From: Membranihabitans marinus
Lineage (GTDB): Bacteria; Bacteroidota; Bacteroidia; Chitinophagales; Saprospiraceae
Length of the DNA: 45,496 nt
Assembly: GCF_021729155.1 (NCBI RefSeq)
Contig: NZ_JAJQYA010000021.1
Coordinates: forward strand, 41,882-87,377
Direction of reading: 5' to 3'
The notes below the pieces were generated by a model. It had not been told where the DNA came from. It saw nothing but the letters and a program-made list of their open reading frames with translations, and searched no databases. This document shows positions 18,189 through 27,780 of the stretch, one piece after another. Each line of letters opens with the position of its first letter. The first letter of the stretch is position 1. Position numbers and translations under genes: made by a program.

Positions 18189-18223
18189 TTGTATCTATAT
18201 ACCTAAAGAAATCCCTACCTTTG
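18189..18223 (+). promoter_or_regulatory. Candidate promoter of mnmG
   Basis: TACCTTTG at 18216-18223 is a full match to the Bacteroidota -7 consensus, 25 bases before the mnmG ATG. A TTG at 18189-18191 lies 24 bases upstream of it, slightly further than the usual -33 spacing. The -7 half is convincing, the -33 half weak. Confidence 0.55.
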
Positions 18224-18248
18224 CAGTTCTAAATCAAAGTTTTAATCG

Positions 18249-20114
18249 ATGTTTCCAGAATACGATGTGATAGTAGTGGGCGGAGGTCACGCCGGATGCG
18301 AAGCCGCAGTAGCGGCAGCCAACATGGGATCTAAAGTCTTGTTGGCAACCATGAACATGAATACCATAGCACAAATGTCATGTAATCCAGCCATGGGAGG
18401 GATTGCCAAAGGTCAGATTGTGCGTGAAATAGATGCGATGAATGGTTACTCCGGTATTGTTACCGACCATACTATGATACAGTTTCGAATGCTCAACCTA
18501 TCCAAGGGGCCAGCGATGTGGAGTCCACGAGCGCAAAGTGATCGCATGGAATTTGCTGGAAAATGGCGGGAAATGTTAGAACAGAATCTAAACATTGATT
18601 TTTGGCAGGAAATGGTGACCGGAATTATCGTTAAAGACAGTAGAGCCTGTGGTATTTATACATCTCTGGGCTTGGAAATACCCAGCAAATCAGTAGTTCT
18701 AACCAACGGAACCTTCCTCAACGGCCTTATCCATATTGGCAATAAAAAATTTGGCGGAGGAAGAGCAGGTGAAAAAGCAGCGAAAGGCATTACCGAACAA
18801 TTGCGGGAATTGGGTTTTGAAAGTGGCCGGATGAAAACCGGAACTCCTCCCCGTGTCGATGGCAGGTCTCTCCATTGGGATCGAATGGATGTACAACCAG
18901 GGGATGAAAATCCGGGTCGTTTTTCATATACCGACACTCCAGCATTGACGGAACAACGTCCATGCCATGTCACCTATACCTCCCCAGAAGTGCATGCAGA
19001 ATTGGAAAAGGGATTTAAAGATTCGCCGATGTTCAATGGTCGAATCCAGGGCATAGGTCCGAGATACTGTCCGTCCATCGAAGACAAAATAAACCGTTTT
19101 GCAGAGCGAGATCGCCACCAACTTTTTATTGAACCCGAAGGCAGAACAACATGTGAAATCTATGTCAATGGATTTTCGTCTTCCCTTCCCGAAAACGTTC
19201 AATACAATGCATTGAAAAAAATAGTAGGATTTGAAGATGTCAAAATGTTTCGCCCTGGCTACGCCATAGAATACGACTACTTCCCTCCTCAACAATTGCA
19301 ACTTTCTCTGGAGACTAAATTGATTCAGAACCTGTTTTTTGCAGGTCAAATCAATGGAACTACAGGATACGAGGAAGCCGCAGGTCAAGGATTAATGGCC
19401 GGTATCAATGCCCACCTCAAGATCAATGAAGAAGATCCATTTATCCTCAACCGTTACGATGCTTATATCGGCGTGTTGATCGACGACTTGGTCAACAAAG
19501 GCACTCAAGAACCCTATAGAATGTTTACCAGTCGAGCGGAATTTAGAATACTCCTTCGACAAGACAATGCCGATATCAGACTCTCTCAAAAAGTGGCCGA
19601 CTTGGGCATGAAAAATATGGACCATCGAATTGAAATGGTCAATGAAAAATCTGAGGCTATAAAAGGAATTGAATCCTTTGCCAATCAATTTAGTGTAGAA
19701 CCCGGATTAATTAATCCATACCTCGAGACTATTGGCAGTACACCATTGCGTCAAAAGATAAAATTGTCTACTTTAATATTACGTCCCAATGTCTCTTTTG
19801 AAGCCATCAAAACCTACTTGCCCCCTCTCAATGAATTTTTACAACAATTTGACGGTGAAAAAATATCTTCAGCTGAAATTGAGATGAAATACAGTGGATA
19901 TATCGGTAAGGAAAAAGAACAAGCCGACAAACTGAAACGATTGGAGAAGGTAGTATTAGGTCCTACTATGGACTATGGGCGTATTACATCACTTTCTTCT
20001 GAAGCTAGAGAAAAATTAAATCAAATAAAACCGATGAACATAGGTCAAGCAAGTAGGATATCTGGGGTTTCTCCAGCTGATGTATCCGTACTTCTCGTCC
20101 ATATGGGAAGGTAA
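18249..20114 (+). CDS. mnmG: tRNA uridine 5-carboxymethylaminomethyl modification enzyme MnmG
   Basis: With MnmE, this FAD enzyme installs the 5-carboxymethylaminomethyl group on wobble uridine 34 of several tRNAs. The 621-residue length is standard. Visible hallmarks are the FAD-binding glycine motif GGGHAGCEAA (residues 11-20), SCNPAMGGIAKGQIVREIDA, the GTPPR segment, the C-terminal FAD/substrate region (NGTTGYEEAAGQGLMAGINA) and the PYRMFTSRAEFRILLRQDNAD signature. Starts at ATG with a good -7 box upstream. The next gene begins 11 bases after its stop, suggesting co-transcription with an unrelated surface lipoprotein. Confidence 0.98.
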   Translation: MFPEYDVIVVGGGHAGCEAAVAAANMGSKVLLATMNMNTIAQMSCNPAMGGIAKGQIVREIDAMNGYSGIVTDHTMIQFRMLNLSKGPAMWSPRAQSDRMEFAGKWREMLEQNLNIDFWQEMVTGIIVKDSRACGIYTSLGLEIPSKSVVLTNGTFLNGLIHIGNKKFGGGRAGEKAAKGITEQLRELGFESGRMKTGTPPRVDGRSLHWDRMDVQPGDENPGRFSYTDTPALTEQRPCHVTYTSPEVHAELEKGFKDSPMFNGRIQGIGPRYCPSIEDKINRFAERDRHQLFIEPEGRTTCEIYVNGFSSSLPENVQYNALKKIVGFEDVKMFRPGYAIEYDYFPPQQLQLSLETKLIQNLFFAGQINGTTGYEEAAGQGLMAGINAHLKINEEDPFILNRYDAYIGVLIDDLVNKGTQEPYRMFTSRAEFRILLRQDNADIRLSQKVADLGMKNMDHRIEMVNEKSEAIKGIESFANQFSVEPGLINPYLETIGSTPLRQKIKLSTLILRPNVSFEAIKTYLPPLNEFLQQFDGEKISSAEIEMKYSGYIGKEKEQADKLKRLEKVVLGPTMDYGRITSLSSEAREKLNQIKPMNIGQASRISGVSPADVSVLLVHMGR

Positions 20115-20125
20115 AACCGCAAAGA

Positions 20126-21457
20126 ATGGCATCATATAAAAATGTAGTTTTCTTGATTCTCTTTACTCTTTTATGTGGCTGTACATCCAACGACCAGGAT
20201 TATAAAGCTTCATTACATCAACCTCGCTACATTTTTGAATCGGTTAAAAAATTGACCGACATCATGGTCCACGATATTTTCTCTCCTCCAGTAGCCTCTC
20301 GCATTTATGCCTACCCCATGATAGCGGCCTATGAAATCATGCAACAAGGAGAAACCGATTATCAATCATTGGCAGGGCAATTGAAGGAATTGACTCCTAT
20401 CCCAGCGTGGGATACCACATCCAATGTAGACCTCTACGTAGCCGCCATCGATGCCTATACAAAAGTGGGCCAGAAACTGATTTTTTCGGAACATGAAATG
20501 GTGGATTATCGAGCTTCATTACACCAAGAGTGGAAAGATTTGGGATTACCCAGCTCTGTACTCAAAGCTTCTGAAGCCTATGCAGATCTAGTCGTCCATC
20601 ACATTGTTGAATGGATGTCTAAAGATCAATACGCAGAGACCAGAACCGATCCCAAATTCAGTGTAACCGATGATCCGTCCCGATGGGTTCCTACCCCGCC
20701 AGCATATATGGATGGCATAGAACCTCATTGGCGAAACATTAGAACCATGGTATTGCAACGTCCAGATCAATTTCAGCCAGCTCCCCCACCGCCATTCAGC
20801 ATAGAAGCCAACAGTGACTTTTATCGCGAAGCTCAAACTGTTATGCAAGATCTAAACGAAGAAAAAATAGCCATCGCCAGTTTTTGGGATTGCAATCCCT
20901 TCGTCATGCATCAGACCGGCCATGTAATGTTTGCTTCAAAAAAAATATCTCCCGGTGGTCATTGGGTTGGCATTACTGAATTGGCTTGCAAACAAGAACA
21001 GACCAATATAATAGAAAGCCTCGCAGCCTACACTATGGTCTCCATCGGTTTGTTTGACGCTTTTATCAGTTGTTGGGATGAAAAATATCGTTCCAATCTA
21101 ATTCGACCTGAAACCTATATCAACAAATACATTGACGATCAATGGCAACCGGTTTTACAAACTCCTCCATTTCCCGAGCATACCAGCGGCCATAGTGTAG
21201 TTTCCAGAACATCGGCAATTATACTGACCCAAATATTTGGACCAGACTTTGCATACAATGACACCGTAGAGGAAGAATACGGCCTCCCTGCCCGCCAATA
21301 TACTTCCTTTCTCCAAGCCTCTGAAGAAGCCGCCATCAGTAGGCTTTACGGAGGTATCCACTATATGCCTGCCATAGAGGAAGGCATTATCCAAGGCCAA
21401 AAAGTAGGCGAATATATATGGGAAAATATTTCACTTAAACCACAATTGAGTCATTAA
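20126..21457 (+). CDS. Vanadium haloperoxidase/PAP2-like phosphatase lipoprotein
   Basis: A 443-residue lipoprotein (lipobox LCGC, Cys19) of the PAP2/vanadium-dependent haloperoxidase superfamily. The three-part active site is visible near the C-terminus: KYRSNLIRP (K-x6-RP), HTSGHS (the PSGH-like motif) and SRLYGGIHYMPA (SR-x5-H). The usual Asp four residues after the His is Ala here, as I recall for other bacterial homologues of this kind, so activity as phosphatase or haloperoxidase cannot be told apart. A PTPPAYMDGIEPHWRNIRTM segment is typical of the lipoprotein group. It lies 11 bases after mnmG and 44 bases before the truncated hemoglobin gene. Confidence 0.85.
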   Translation: MASYKNVVFLILFTLLCGCTSNDQDYKASLHQPRYIFESVKKLTDIMVHDIFSPPVASRIYAYPMIAAYEIMQQGETDYQSLAGQLKELTPIPAWDTTSNVDLYVAAIDAYTKVGQKLIFSEHEMVDYRASLHQEWKDLGLPSSVLKASEAYADLVVHHIVEWMSKDQYAETRTDPKFSVTDDPSRWVPTPPAYMDGIEPHWRNIRTMVLQRPDQFQPAPPPPFSIEANSDFYREAQTVMQDLNEEKIAIASFWDCNPFVMHQTGHVMFASKKISPGGHWVGITELACKQEQTNIIESLAAYTMVSIGLFDAFISCWDEKYRSNLIRPETYINKYIDDQWQPVLQTPPFPEHTSGHSVVSRTSAIILTQIFGPDFAYNDTVEEEYGLPARQYTSFLQASEEAAISRLYGGIHYMPAIEEGIIQGQKVGEYIWENISLKPQLSH

Positions 21458-21501
21458 ACTTTCTCATCTCACTATCGTTGTTAAGATATGAACACTACAA
21501 T

Positions 21502-21900
21502 ATGAATCAGCCCAAAAAAGATATTGAAAGTCTGGACGAGGTCAAAGTCCTAGTGAACACCTTCTATGACAAAATAAGAATCGACGATGTTTTAGGCCCT
21601 ATCTTCAATGAAAGAATAAAAGATCAATGGCCTGTCCATCTTGAAAAAATGTACCGCTTTTGGCAAACCGTTTTGCTGAACGAACACAGCTACCAAGGCA
21701 GTCCTTTTCGTCCACATGCCCAATTGCCTGTTGGCTCAGAACACTTCAATCACTGGCTGTCCCTTTTTGAATCTACTCTCAACGAATTATTTGAAGGCCC
21801 CAAAGCTGATGAGGCATTGTGGAGAGCAAAAAAGATGGCCGAAATGTTTCAAATAAAGATAACTTACTATCGTCAAAACAAAAGCAAGCCAATTCTTTAA
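21502..21900 (+). CDS. Group III truncated hemoglobin
   Basis: A small 2-on-2 globin of about 132 residues that binds heme and may handle O2, NO or peroxide. I choose ATG 21502 over the TTG at 21478, which would only add an eight-residue tail upstream. Group III features are VNTFYDKIRIDDVLGPIF at the start, HLEKMYRFWQTVLL, and the proximal-histidine segment EHFNHWLSLF (His81). It has no signal peptide and should be cytosolic. It follows the PAP2-like lipoprotein gene and faces the heme-uptake operon, 40 bases from its end; the nearness may reflect shared heme biology but the strands are opposite. Confidence 0.92.
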   Translation: MNQPKKDIESLDEVKVLVNTFYDKIRIDDVLGPIFNERIKDQWPVHLEKMYRFWQTVLLNEHSYQGSPFRPHAQLPVGSEHFNHWLSLFESTLNELFEGPKADEALWRAKKMAEMFQIKITYYRQNKSKPIL

Positions 21901-21940
21901 AGATAAGAGATTGATTTGTACGAAATACATTTACAAACTA

Positions 21941-24007
21941 CTAGTCTTTATCGACCGTAAATCGATAATTTAATTTAAAAAAATAAGATCTACCCCAGTC
22001 CACCAATTGCTGCGAGGACGTCGAAGAATGAGCGCTACCGCTGGTTCCAGAAACGGAAATTGATTGAATGTCGAGTAAATTTTTCACCCCTAGGGATAAA
22101 AAGAGAGAGGTATTAAATAAACTTTTACTCACAGATAGATTGACCATATTCATCCCTCCTATTCGGCCTTCTTCCACGACATTATTTTCACCTAAATAAT
22201 ACCGTTGTTGTTGACTCGTCCATTTTTGAAAAATATAAAAATCTGATTCAATCCCCGGAATCCGATAACTTAGATTGTTTTGCCACTCAAATACATTGGT
22301 AAATCGATTGGCGTCCGAGATATCACTATATATATTGTATAAGCGAGTCCAACTACCGGCCGACTGAAATTGAAATCGATCAGAGAAAGCAATTTCCATG
22401 GAAGAATTAAGACCATGGCTCTCAAATTCGGATATATTTTGATAGGTATATTGATTGACATCAAACTCAGCCAGTATAATTTTGTTTTCAATGATATTAT
22501 TGAAAATCGAGGTAGTCCACATGGTTTTTCGATTCCACAATCTGATCTGGCCGGTAATATCGAGAGACATATTTTTAGAATGCTCTGCACCCAATTCCGC
22601 ATTGCCCACGATGTAGTGATTGATATCTATAAATTCAAATAACATCTCCTTAAGGTTGGGGGCTCTAAATCCATGGGCATAACTCACCCTTGCATTCCAT
22701 TGAGGATTTATCCGCCACAGTAAATTAGCAGCCGGAATCAATGGATGATCATAGGTAGAATTGTAACCGTATCGCAGATGACCTTGAACATCTAAAGAAG
22801 GGAGTAACTTGTATTTACTACTGATCCAACCCCCATAATTAATTTGCTTATTGGCCCTCGTTGAATCAGCCTTAATTCGATTGCCTTGAGCCGTCTCGTA
22901 TAGATATTCCAGTCCCAATTGACCAGACCAACGATCAGAAAAATCAATGGATGCAAAGTTTCTAGATAATAAACTGTGATATGTGGTGGTGTCCAAACTC
23001 TCTGCCAGTGTCGTCTCCAAACTTTCATCGAAATCCATTCGAATGGTTTCCAAGTTTCGATTATACGAATTGTATCCATTATTAGAAGTAAAGAACAATT
23101 TTGGCCCCAAATATCCCGAAAAATAGACACTATGGTCAATTCGCTCGGTATAATAGTAATCGTCAAATGCATAGGGTTTATACACAGGTCTTCGCACTTC
23201 GCCCATATTTTTCACCTCTTCATTTAAATAGCGAAATTTATAACGAATGGATGAAGAATCCGTGATTTGATATTTTAGAGTACCATCACCTGAATATTGA
23301 TATTTAGGATTCCATGGATATTTTTTAGTCCTAGTAATAATGCCACCATTGTCGATGACTTCATAGATACGAAGGCTATCACTAGAAGCTAACTGTGAAT
23401 GATATCGACGTCCATTGATCTCGCCATACCATTTACCCCATTGTTTACTTATACCCAAACCATTGTCCAATACACCTACTGATTCTATGACATTGCGCGA
23501 TTCAATATTAAGTCCCTTTATGGTACTTTGATCCGATATAATATTGATTACTCCCCCAGATGCATTGCTACCGTATTGTGCCGACATTGCACCTTGCACT
23601 ATTTCTATTCTTTTGACTCGAGTCATCGGAATTTGGGACAGGTCGATATTGCCATCCAATCTTCCAATTACGGGAATGCCATCTTGAAGTATTAATATAT
23701 TTTCACCGCCGATCCCCTGCATTTTCAAGCCATTGCCCAATACCAAATCGGTACTGACCTGCATATTCAGTTGAGTCAATAGCACTTCCGAAAGATTAGA
23801 TACGCCCATTTTCTGAATGGTTTGTCCATCAATCACACTTACTTTGTGCATAGCTTGAGAATAATGGGTAGGCTGATACTGTGCCGTCACCACAAATTCG
23901 TCCATTTTTAGATTCCATGCAATGGAATCAAAATGCAAACTATCCTGACCGATTACTCTCGATATTGTACAGAGTAATACCAATACCAATGTCGCTCGAC
24001 CATACAT
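21941..24007 (-). CDS. hmuR: TonB-dependent outer membrane heme receptor (HmuR-like)
   Basis: A 688-residue TonB-dependent receptor: signal peptide ending near VIGQ, a TonB-box-like EFVVTAQ, a plug domain (about 50-160, with LILQDGIPVIGRLDGNIDL, VKRIEIVQGAMSAQYGSNAS and GVINIIS) and a 22-strand-type barrel that ends FKLNYRFTV. YAHGFRAPNLKEMLFEF is the conserved FRAP-NPNL-like region of heme and vitamin receptors. It lacks the CarboxypepD-like extension of SusC proteins. As the last gene of the heme operon, one base after hmuS, its substrate is most likely heme or a heme-protein complex. No single residue proves heme specificity. Confidence 0.88.
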   Translation of the reverse strand: MYGRATLVLVLLCTISRVIGQDSLHFDSIAWNLKMDEFVVTAQYQPTHYSQAMHKVSVIDGQTIQKMGVSNLSEVLLTQLNMQVSTDLVLGNGLKMQGIGGENILILQDGIPVIGRLDGNIDLSQIPMTRVKRIEIVQGAMSAQYGSNASGGVINIISDQSTIKGLNIESRNVIESVGVLDNGLGISKQWGKWYGEINGRRYHSQLASSDSLRIYEVIDNGGIITRTKKYPWNPKYQYSGDGTLKYQITDSSSIRYKFRYLNEEVKNMGEVRRPVYKPYAFDDYYYTERIDHSVYFSGYLGPKLFFTSNNGYNSYNRNLETIRMDFDESLETTLAESLDTTTYHSLLSRNFASIDFSDRWSGQLGLEYLYETAQGNRIKADSTRANKQINYGGWISSKYKLLPSLDVQGHLRYGYNSTYDHPLIPAANLLWRINPQWNARVSYAHGFRAPNLKEMLFEFIDINHYIVGNAELGAEHSKNMSLDITGQIRLWNRKTMWTTSIFNNIIENKIILAEFDVNQYTYQNISEFESHGLNSSMEIAFSDRFQFQSAGSWTRLYNIYSDISDANRFTNVFEWQNNLSYRIPGIESDFYIFQKWTSQQQRYYLGENNVVEEGRIGGMNMVNLSVSKSLFNTSLFLSLGVKNLLDIQSISVSGTSGSAHSSTSSQQLVDWGRSYFFKLNYRFTVDKD

Positions 24008-24008
24008 A

Positions 24009-25079
24009 TTATTGATTTACCAAGGTTGAAACTATAGTGTCGTCGACGATGGATCTCCATTCTTCCAATTCCGGAACACCTGGTTTACGAGCTCCAAAAA
24101 AGTAGGTAATTAAATTTCCTTCTTTATCGAACAACTCTAAACTAGTCACGATACCGTCTTTGGTCGGTTTTCGAACAACCCAAGTTTCACAGATATCTGA
24201 TGATTTCAAATGTAAATTGAAATCGGGATCCAAGACATTAAACCAATCGCCAAAGGTTTTTAGGTTGCGAATAGGTCCGGTATGAATCTGGACACAACCT
24301 TTGCTGTGCACAAAGCACATAATCGGTACTTGACGCTCTGCAGCTAACGCACATATTTTCTCCACAGATTGATTAGAGACCTTTTGCGTCATTCCTTCTG
24401 GAGCTATGGACAATGCCGTTAATCGATCGAGATTAAATGATTTCAACATTCCAAAAAAGCTGTGGGTATCATCTAGATTTATCCATGCTTCACGAAAACC
24501 AGCTACATCGACTTGAGAAATATCAATCTCTTCCTTTTCACTGGGCTTGGTCTGACTTTTCTGAATCTCTATCGGTTCTTGTTCATCTGCTTTGTACTGT
24601 TCCACAAGAGAATGATAAGCCGTTATATCAGATTGAACTGTTGAAAATATTTTGTGGACAGCTTCCCCTTCTTCATTAAAAAATTGAAAGGAATATAAGT
24701 CATCGCCCTTGGGACGTACCATGACGACGGCCAATCCATACTTCCATGCATTCATAAAATAACGCATATCGATATCGGGATTCACAGCTACTCCCATATT
24801 GGCCTCACCTTTGTAAAAGGTTACATTTTCATAAATTCCTTTGCGTTCATGGACTACTGAAGAATTCCGGGTCAGAGCCATGATTTTGCCCATTTGGTAC
24901 ATATTTTCCAAAAGTGATTTAAAATCATCTCGAAGAAGGACGACTTTGTCGCCAATATTCAAGGTTAACAATTCAGCTTCTGAAATTCCCAATTTCTCAG
25001 CCAAATCTCTGTTCCGCAATTTGGGATTTGATTTTTTTAAATCTTCTAATTGACTTTTTAAATTTTTAATTCTATTCAT
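24009..25079 (-). CDS. hmuS: Cytoplasmic hemin-binding/degrading protein (HemS/ChuS/HmuS family)
   Basis: This protein receives heme after import and stores or degrades it. It is about 356 residues with the duplicated HemS/ChuX-like repeat: first half with VVLLRDDFKSLLENMYQMGK and VHERKGIYENV, second half with VCALAAERQVPIMCFVHSKGCVQIHTGP-type strands (LKTFGDWFNVLDPDFNLHLK). The N-terminal helix contains NRDLAEKLGISEAELL, the family opening. I start it at ATG 25079: it overlaps the hmuV stop in ATGA, and the longer opening upstream would add nine residues inside hmuV. It is cytoplasmic, with no signal peptide. Confidence 0.93.
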   Translation of the reverse strand: MNRIKNLKSQLEDLKKSNPKLRNRDLAEKLGISEAELLTLNIGDKVVLLRDDFKSLLENMYQMGKIMALTRNSSVVHERKGIYENVTFYKGEANMGVAVNPDIDMRYFMNAWKYGLAVVMVRPKGDDLYSFQFFNEEGEAVHKIFSTVQSDITAYHSLVEQYKADEQEPIEIQKSQTKPSEKEEIDISQVDVAGFREAWINLDDTHSFFGMLKSFNLDRLTALSIAPEGMTQKVSNQSVEKICALAAERQVPIMCFVHSKGCVQIHTGPIRNLKTFGDWFNVLDPDFNLHLKSSDICETWVVRKPTKDGIVTSLELFDKEGNLITYFFGARKPGVPELEEWRSIVDDTIVSTLVNQ

Positions 25080-25861
25080 AATGGTAAAGTTGTGATATGA
25101 GGACATCCCAATATAGGGTGTGGTTGAACAATGGAATTAATACCCAATACCGACTGTAGAATATCGGGTTGAAACATTTGATCAGGAGATCCGCTATACA
25201 CGAGTTCCCCAGACTTTAACAACAGGACTTGATCTGCAAATTGAGCAGCTAGATTGAGATCGTGAAATATGGCAAAAACCCCATAGTTTTCACGATGGCA
25301 TTTTTCCTTAACCAACTGCAAGATCTTATAGGAATGATGAATATCTATAGAAGCGGTTGGCTCATCTAGAAATAAATATTTAATATGATGATCACTGTCT
25401 GACAACTGAACAAAGCATTTGGCCAAAAGCACTCGTTTTTGTTCTCCACCAGAAAGGGTATCGAACATCCTGTCTTTGTATCGCAACATGCCGACTTCAT
25501 TCAAGGCTTGGAGGATTTTATTTTTCTTGTCCCCAGGAGATACTTTTTCATTTATAGCCATCATGCCCATTTCCACCAAATCGTATACCTTCATCGGAAA
25601 TCCCGGAGAGAACTGCTGGGACAATACCGCTCTTCGACGAGCCAAGATCTTAATATCCATTTGATGGAGGGGCAGTTTATCCCACAATATCCTGCCATCG
25701 AATCTTTTATTCCGTCCGGACAAGGTATTGAGCAGGGTGGATTTACCCGCGCCATTAACCCCGATTACCACGGTAAATCTGCCGGGAAGGATATCAAAAG
25801 AGATATCCCTTATGATTTCATGACCGGCTATTGCTACATTTATTTTTTGGACTGTTATCAT
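25076..25861 (-). CDS. hmuV: Heme ABC transporter ATP-binding protein HmuV
   Basis: The ATPase of the heme importer, 261 residues. Walker A is GVNGAGKST (34-42), then LSQQFSPGFPMKVYDLVEMG, the signature LSGGEQKRVLLAKC and Walker B YLFLDEPTASIDIH; IFHDLNLAAQFADQVLLL holds the switch histidine and is typical of FecE/HmuV-type importers. I start at ATG 25861, which overlaps the hmuU stop as ATGA; the longer form from 25900 would add 13 residues inside the permease gene. Overlaps at both ends show translational coupling with hmuU and hmuS. Confidence 0.94.
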   Translation of the reverse strand: MITVQKINVAIAGHEIIRDISFDILPGRFTVVIGVNGAGKSTLLNTLSGRNKRFDGRILWDKLPLHQMDIKILARRRAVLSQQFSPGFPMKVYDLVEMGMMAINEKVSPGDKKNKILQALNEVGMLRYKDRMFDTLSGGEQKRVLLAKCFVQLSDSDHHIKYLFLDEPTASIDIHHSYKILQLVKEKCHRENYGVFAIFHDLNLAAQFADQVLLLKSGELVYSGSPDQMFQPDILQSVLGINSIVQPHPILGCPHITTLPL

Positions 25862-26886
25862 AATAACCACTGTTCTTTTTGTGACCGCATCAATAACCAT
25901 AAAAAGAATGGCCCCCCTACCAAAGCCGACAATATTCCTATAGGCAGTTCTGCAGGAGCAATAATGGTACGCGCTAAATCATCGGTTAAAATCATAAATA
26001 TGGCACCTGTTAGGGCTGACGATTTCATTAGAAATCGATAATCTGCTCCTTTAATTAAGCGTATAAAATGTGGAATTACCAAACCTACAAAACCGATAAT
26101 TCCACTCATGGCAATACATACTCCGACTATGAGAGAGGATATGAGAATAACTCCTGTCTTGACTTTTTCCACAGCAACGCCCAGATATTCTGCTTCGTGC
26201 TCGCCCAGCATTATAGCGTTGAGAGAATGGCAGTAGGTATTTAATTTATATATTCCGATTAGGATAATAGGACCGGCAATAAAAACTTGAGTCCAAGTGG
26301 CTCCGCCAAAGCTCCCCAAACTCCAGAAAGTAATATCTCGCAATTGTTGTTCATCAGATAAATAAATAAAAATTCCGGAAATAGCACTAGTAAGGGCTGT
26401 GATAGCAATACCGGCCAATAACATCGTCATAATATGGGTTCTACCCGCTTTTTTGGATAAAAAATAGACGAGATAGATGGATACCATACTCCCCGCAAAG
26501 GCAAAAAGAGCCACCATGGATTGCTGAAAAAAAGCCGTCATTGAGGGCAGAATTACCCCCATTAAAACTATTGACATAACCGCAAACAACATGGCTCCAC
26601 TGGTCACGCCTATAAGAGAGGGATCGGCAAGGGGATTTCTAAACATTCCTTGAATAGCTGCTCCAGTAATTGCCAATCCGGCCCCAGTAAGACCAGCTAA
26701 TACTATCCTGGGCAGACGAATATCCATTAATATAAAGTATTGGCTCGACGCTAGGAATTCTGTGGAAGATTGTCCCATAAGTGACTTTAGGTCTACCTGA
26801 AATGCTCCCATATTGAGGGAGATTAAAACGGTAACCATTAGCAGTCCCCAGAGAGAGATAAATATTTGTCGATGGCTGAACTTCAT
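25858..26886 (-). CDS. hmuU: Heme ABC transporter permease HmuU (FecCD family)
   Basis: The inner-membrane channel of the heme importer: about 342 residues with nine to ten hydrophobic helices. FecCD hallmarks are RLPRIVLAGLTGAGLAITGA, GMFRNPLADPSLIGVTSGA and GIIGFVGLVIPHFIRL. I prefer ATG 26886 (MKFSHRQIF). A TTG at 26904 in the same frame overlaps the hmuT stop (TTGA) and would add six residues; coupling by that overlap is possible but TTG starts are uncommon in this window. It pairs with HmuV and HmuT. Confidence 0.94.
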   Translation of the reverse strand: MKFSHRQIFISLWGLLMVTVLISLNMGAFQVDLKSLMGQSSTEFLASSQYFILMDIRLPRIVLAGLTGAGLAITGAAIQGMFRNPLADPSLIGVTSGAMLFAVMSIVLMGVILPSMTAFFQQSMVALFAFAGSMVSIYLVYFLSKKAGRTHIMTMLLAGIAITALTSAISGIFIYLSDEQQLRDITFWSLGSFGGATWTQVFIAGPIILIGIYKLNTYCHSLNAIMLGEHEAEYLGVAVEKVKTGVILISSLIVGVCIAMSGIIGFVGLVIPHFIRLIKGADYRFLMKSSALTGAIFMILTDDLARTIIAPAELPIGILSALVGGPFFLWLLMRSQKEQWLL

Positions 26887-26900
26887 TTTAAATAGTGGTT

Positions 26901-27770
26901 TCAATATAATTTTTGAGACAATTCCAATGCTGCTTTACCCACCCGAGGACCGAAGGAAGTTAAATAATGTCCGTCCATGGCAATAATCTTCTTGTTCTTA
27001 AAGGCAGCAGTCTGAGACATACCTGGGATTTGAGACAGGCCCTCGACATTGTCAAAACTGGCCAATCCCGATTCAAACATCAGGACAACATCGGGATTGG
27101 ATTCCAGTAATGATTCCGCAGTTAGCGCTCTAAAACCTTGAAACTCTTCAACGGCATTTATTCCTCCAGCACATTTGATTATAGCAGCGGCAGAAGTTTC
27201 CTTACCGGCAACCATCAGATTACCTGCCCCTCTAGCATAGATAAACAATACTTTTGCTGGTTTTTCTATTTGATTTTTGAAATCATTTAGGCTGACGCTA
27301 TCTTGATCTAATTGCTGTTTTAATTCTTTTATTTTTTCATGGTCAATAGCTATATGTTCTGATAATTGTTCTGCTACATTATAGGCATTGTGCAATGTAA
27401 ACTGAGTTTGTACCGGCAGTATTTCCACTCCAGAATTGGCCAATTGTTCAAATACTGGATTTTGTGCCATCTGCTGAGCGTCGACCAATATCAGGTCTGG
27501 ACTTAAAGACATTATTCCCTCTGCATTGATTTGACTAATATGACCCAACTGAGGCAAACTTTTCACATCATCGGGATATGTACTGGTGACATCAACTCCG
27601 ACAATCTGATTTCCCAAATCCAAATCGTAGAGCAATTCTGTAACGAATCCACTAAGAGATATTATCCTCTTTTCTTGTACCGAAGTCAGCTGATTTTGTG
27701 GATCAGATGAATTTTGGCAAAAAGTTAGTAGCATTACAATGCCGGCTAGCGCTAGAATTTTAACCTTCAT
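26901..27770 (-). CDS. hmuT: Heme-binding lipoprotein of the ABC importer (HmuT-like)
   Basis: The periplasmic substrate-binding protein, 289 residues, anchored as a lipoprotein (LLTFC, Cys18). It is a class III (BtuF/TroA-like) fold: RIISLSGFVTELLYDLDLGNQ is the standard first lobe, followed by LPQLGHISQINAEGIMSLSPDLILV, and the second lobe contains VAGKETSAAAIIKCAGGINAV and LLESNPDVVLMF. MSQTAAFKNKKIIAMDGHYL precedes the C-terminal helix. The family ligand can be heme, cobalamin or siderophore; the neighbours HmuS and the HmuY-like protein argue for heme. Starts at ATG, ten bases after the HmuY-like gene. Confidence 0.92.
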   Translation of the reverse strand: MKVKILALAGIVMLLTFCQNSSDPQNQLTSVQEKRIISLSGFVTELLYDLDLGNQIVGVDVTSTYPDDVKSLPQLGHISQINAEGIMSLSPDLILVDAQQMAQNPVFEQLANSGVEILPVQTQFTLHNAYNVAEQLSEHIAIDHEKIKELKQQLDQDSVSLNDFKNQIEKPAKVLFIYARGAGNLMVAGKETSAAAIIKCAGGINAVEEFQGFRALTAESLLESNPDVVLMFESGLASFDNVEGLSQIPGMSQTAAFKNKKIIAMDGHYLTSFGPRVGKAALELSQKLY

Positions 27771-27780
27771 AATATTTTAT

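Noticed and set aside
22270-22602. Long open frames inside hmuR, ileS, mnmG, fadD and other genes in alternative frames
   Set aside because: They overlap strongly supported genes over their whole length and show no domain or composition of their own.
25862-25900. Longer hmuV start inside hmuU
   Set aside because: The ATG at 25861 forms a clean ATGA overlap with the hmuU stop and begins the conserved ATPase fold.
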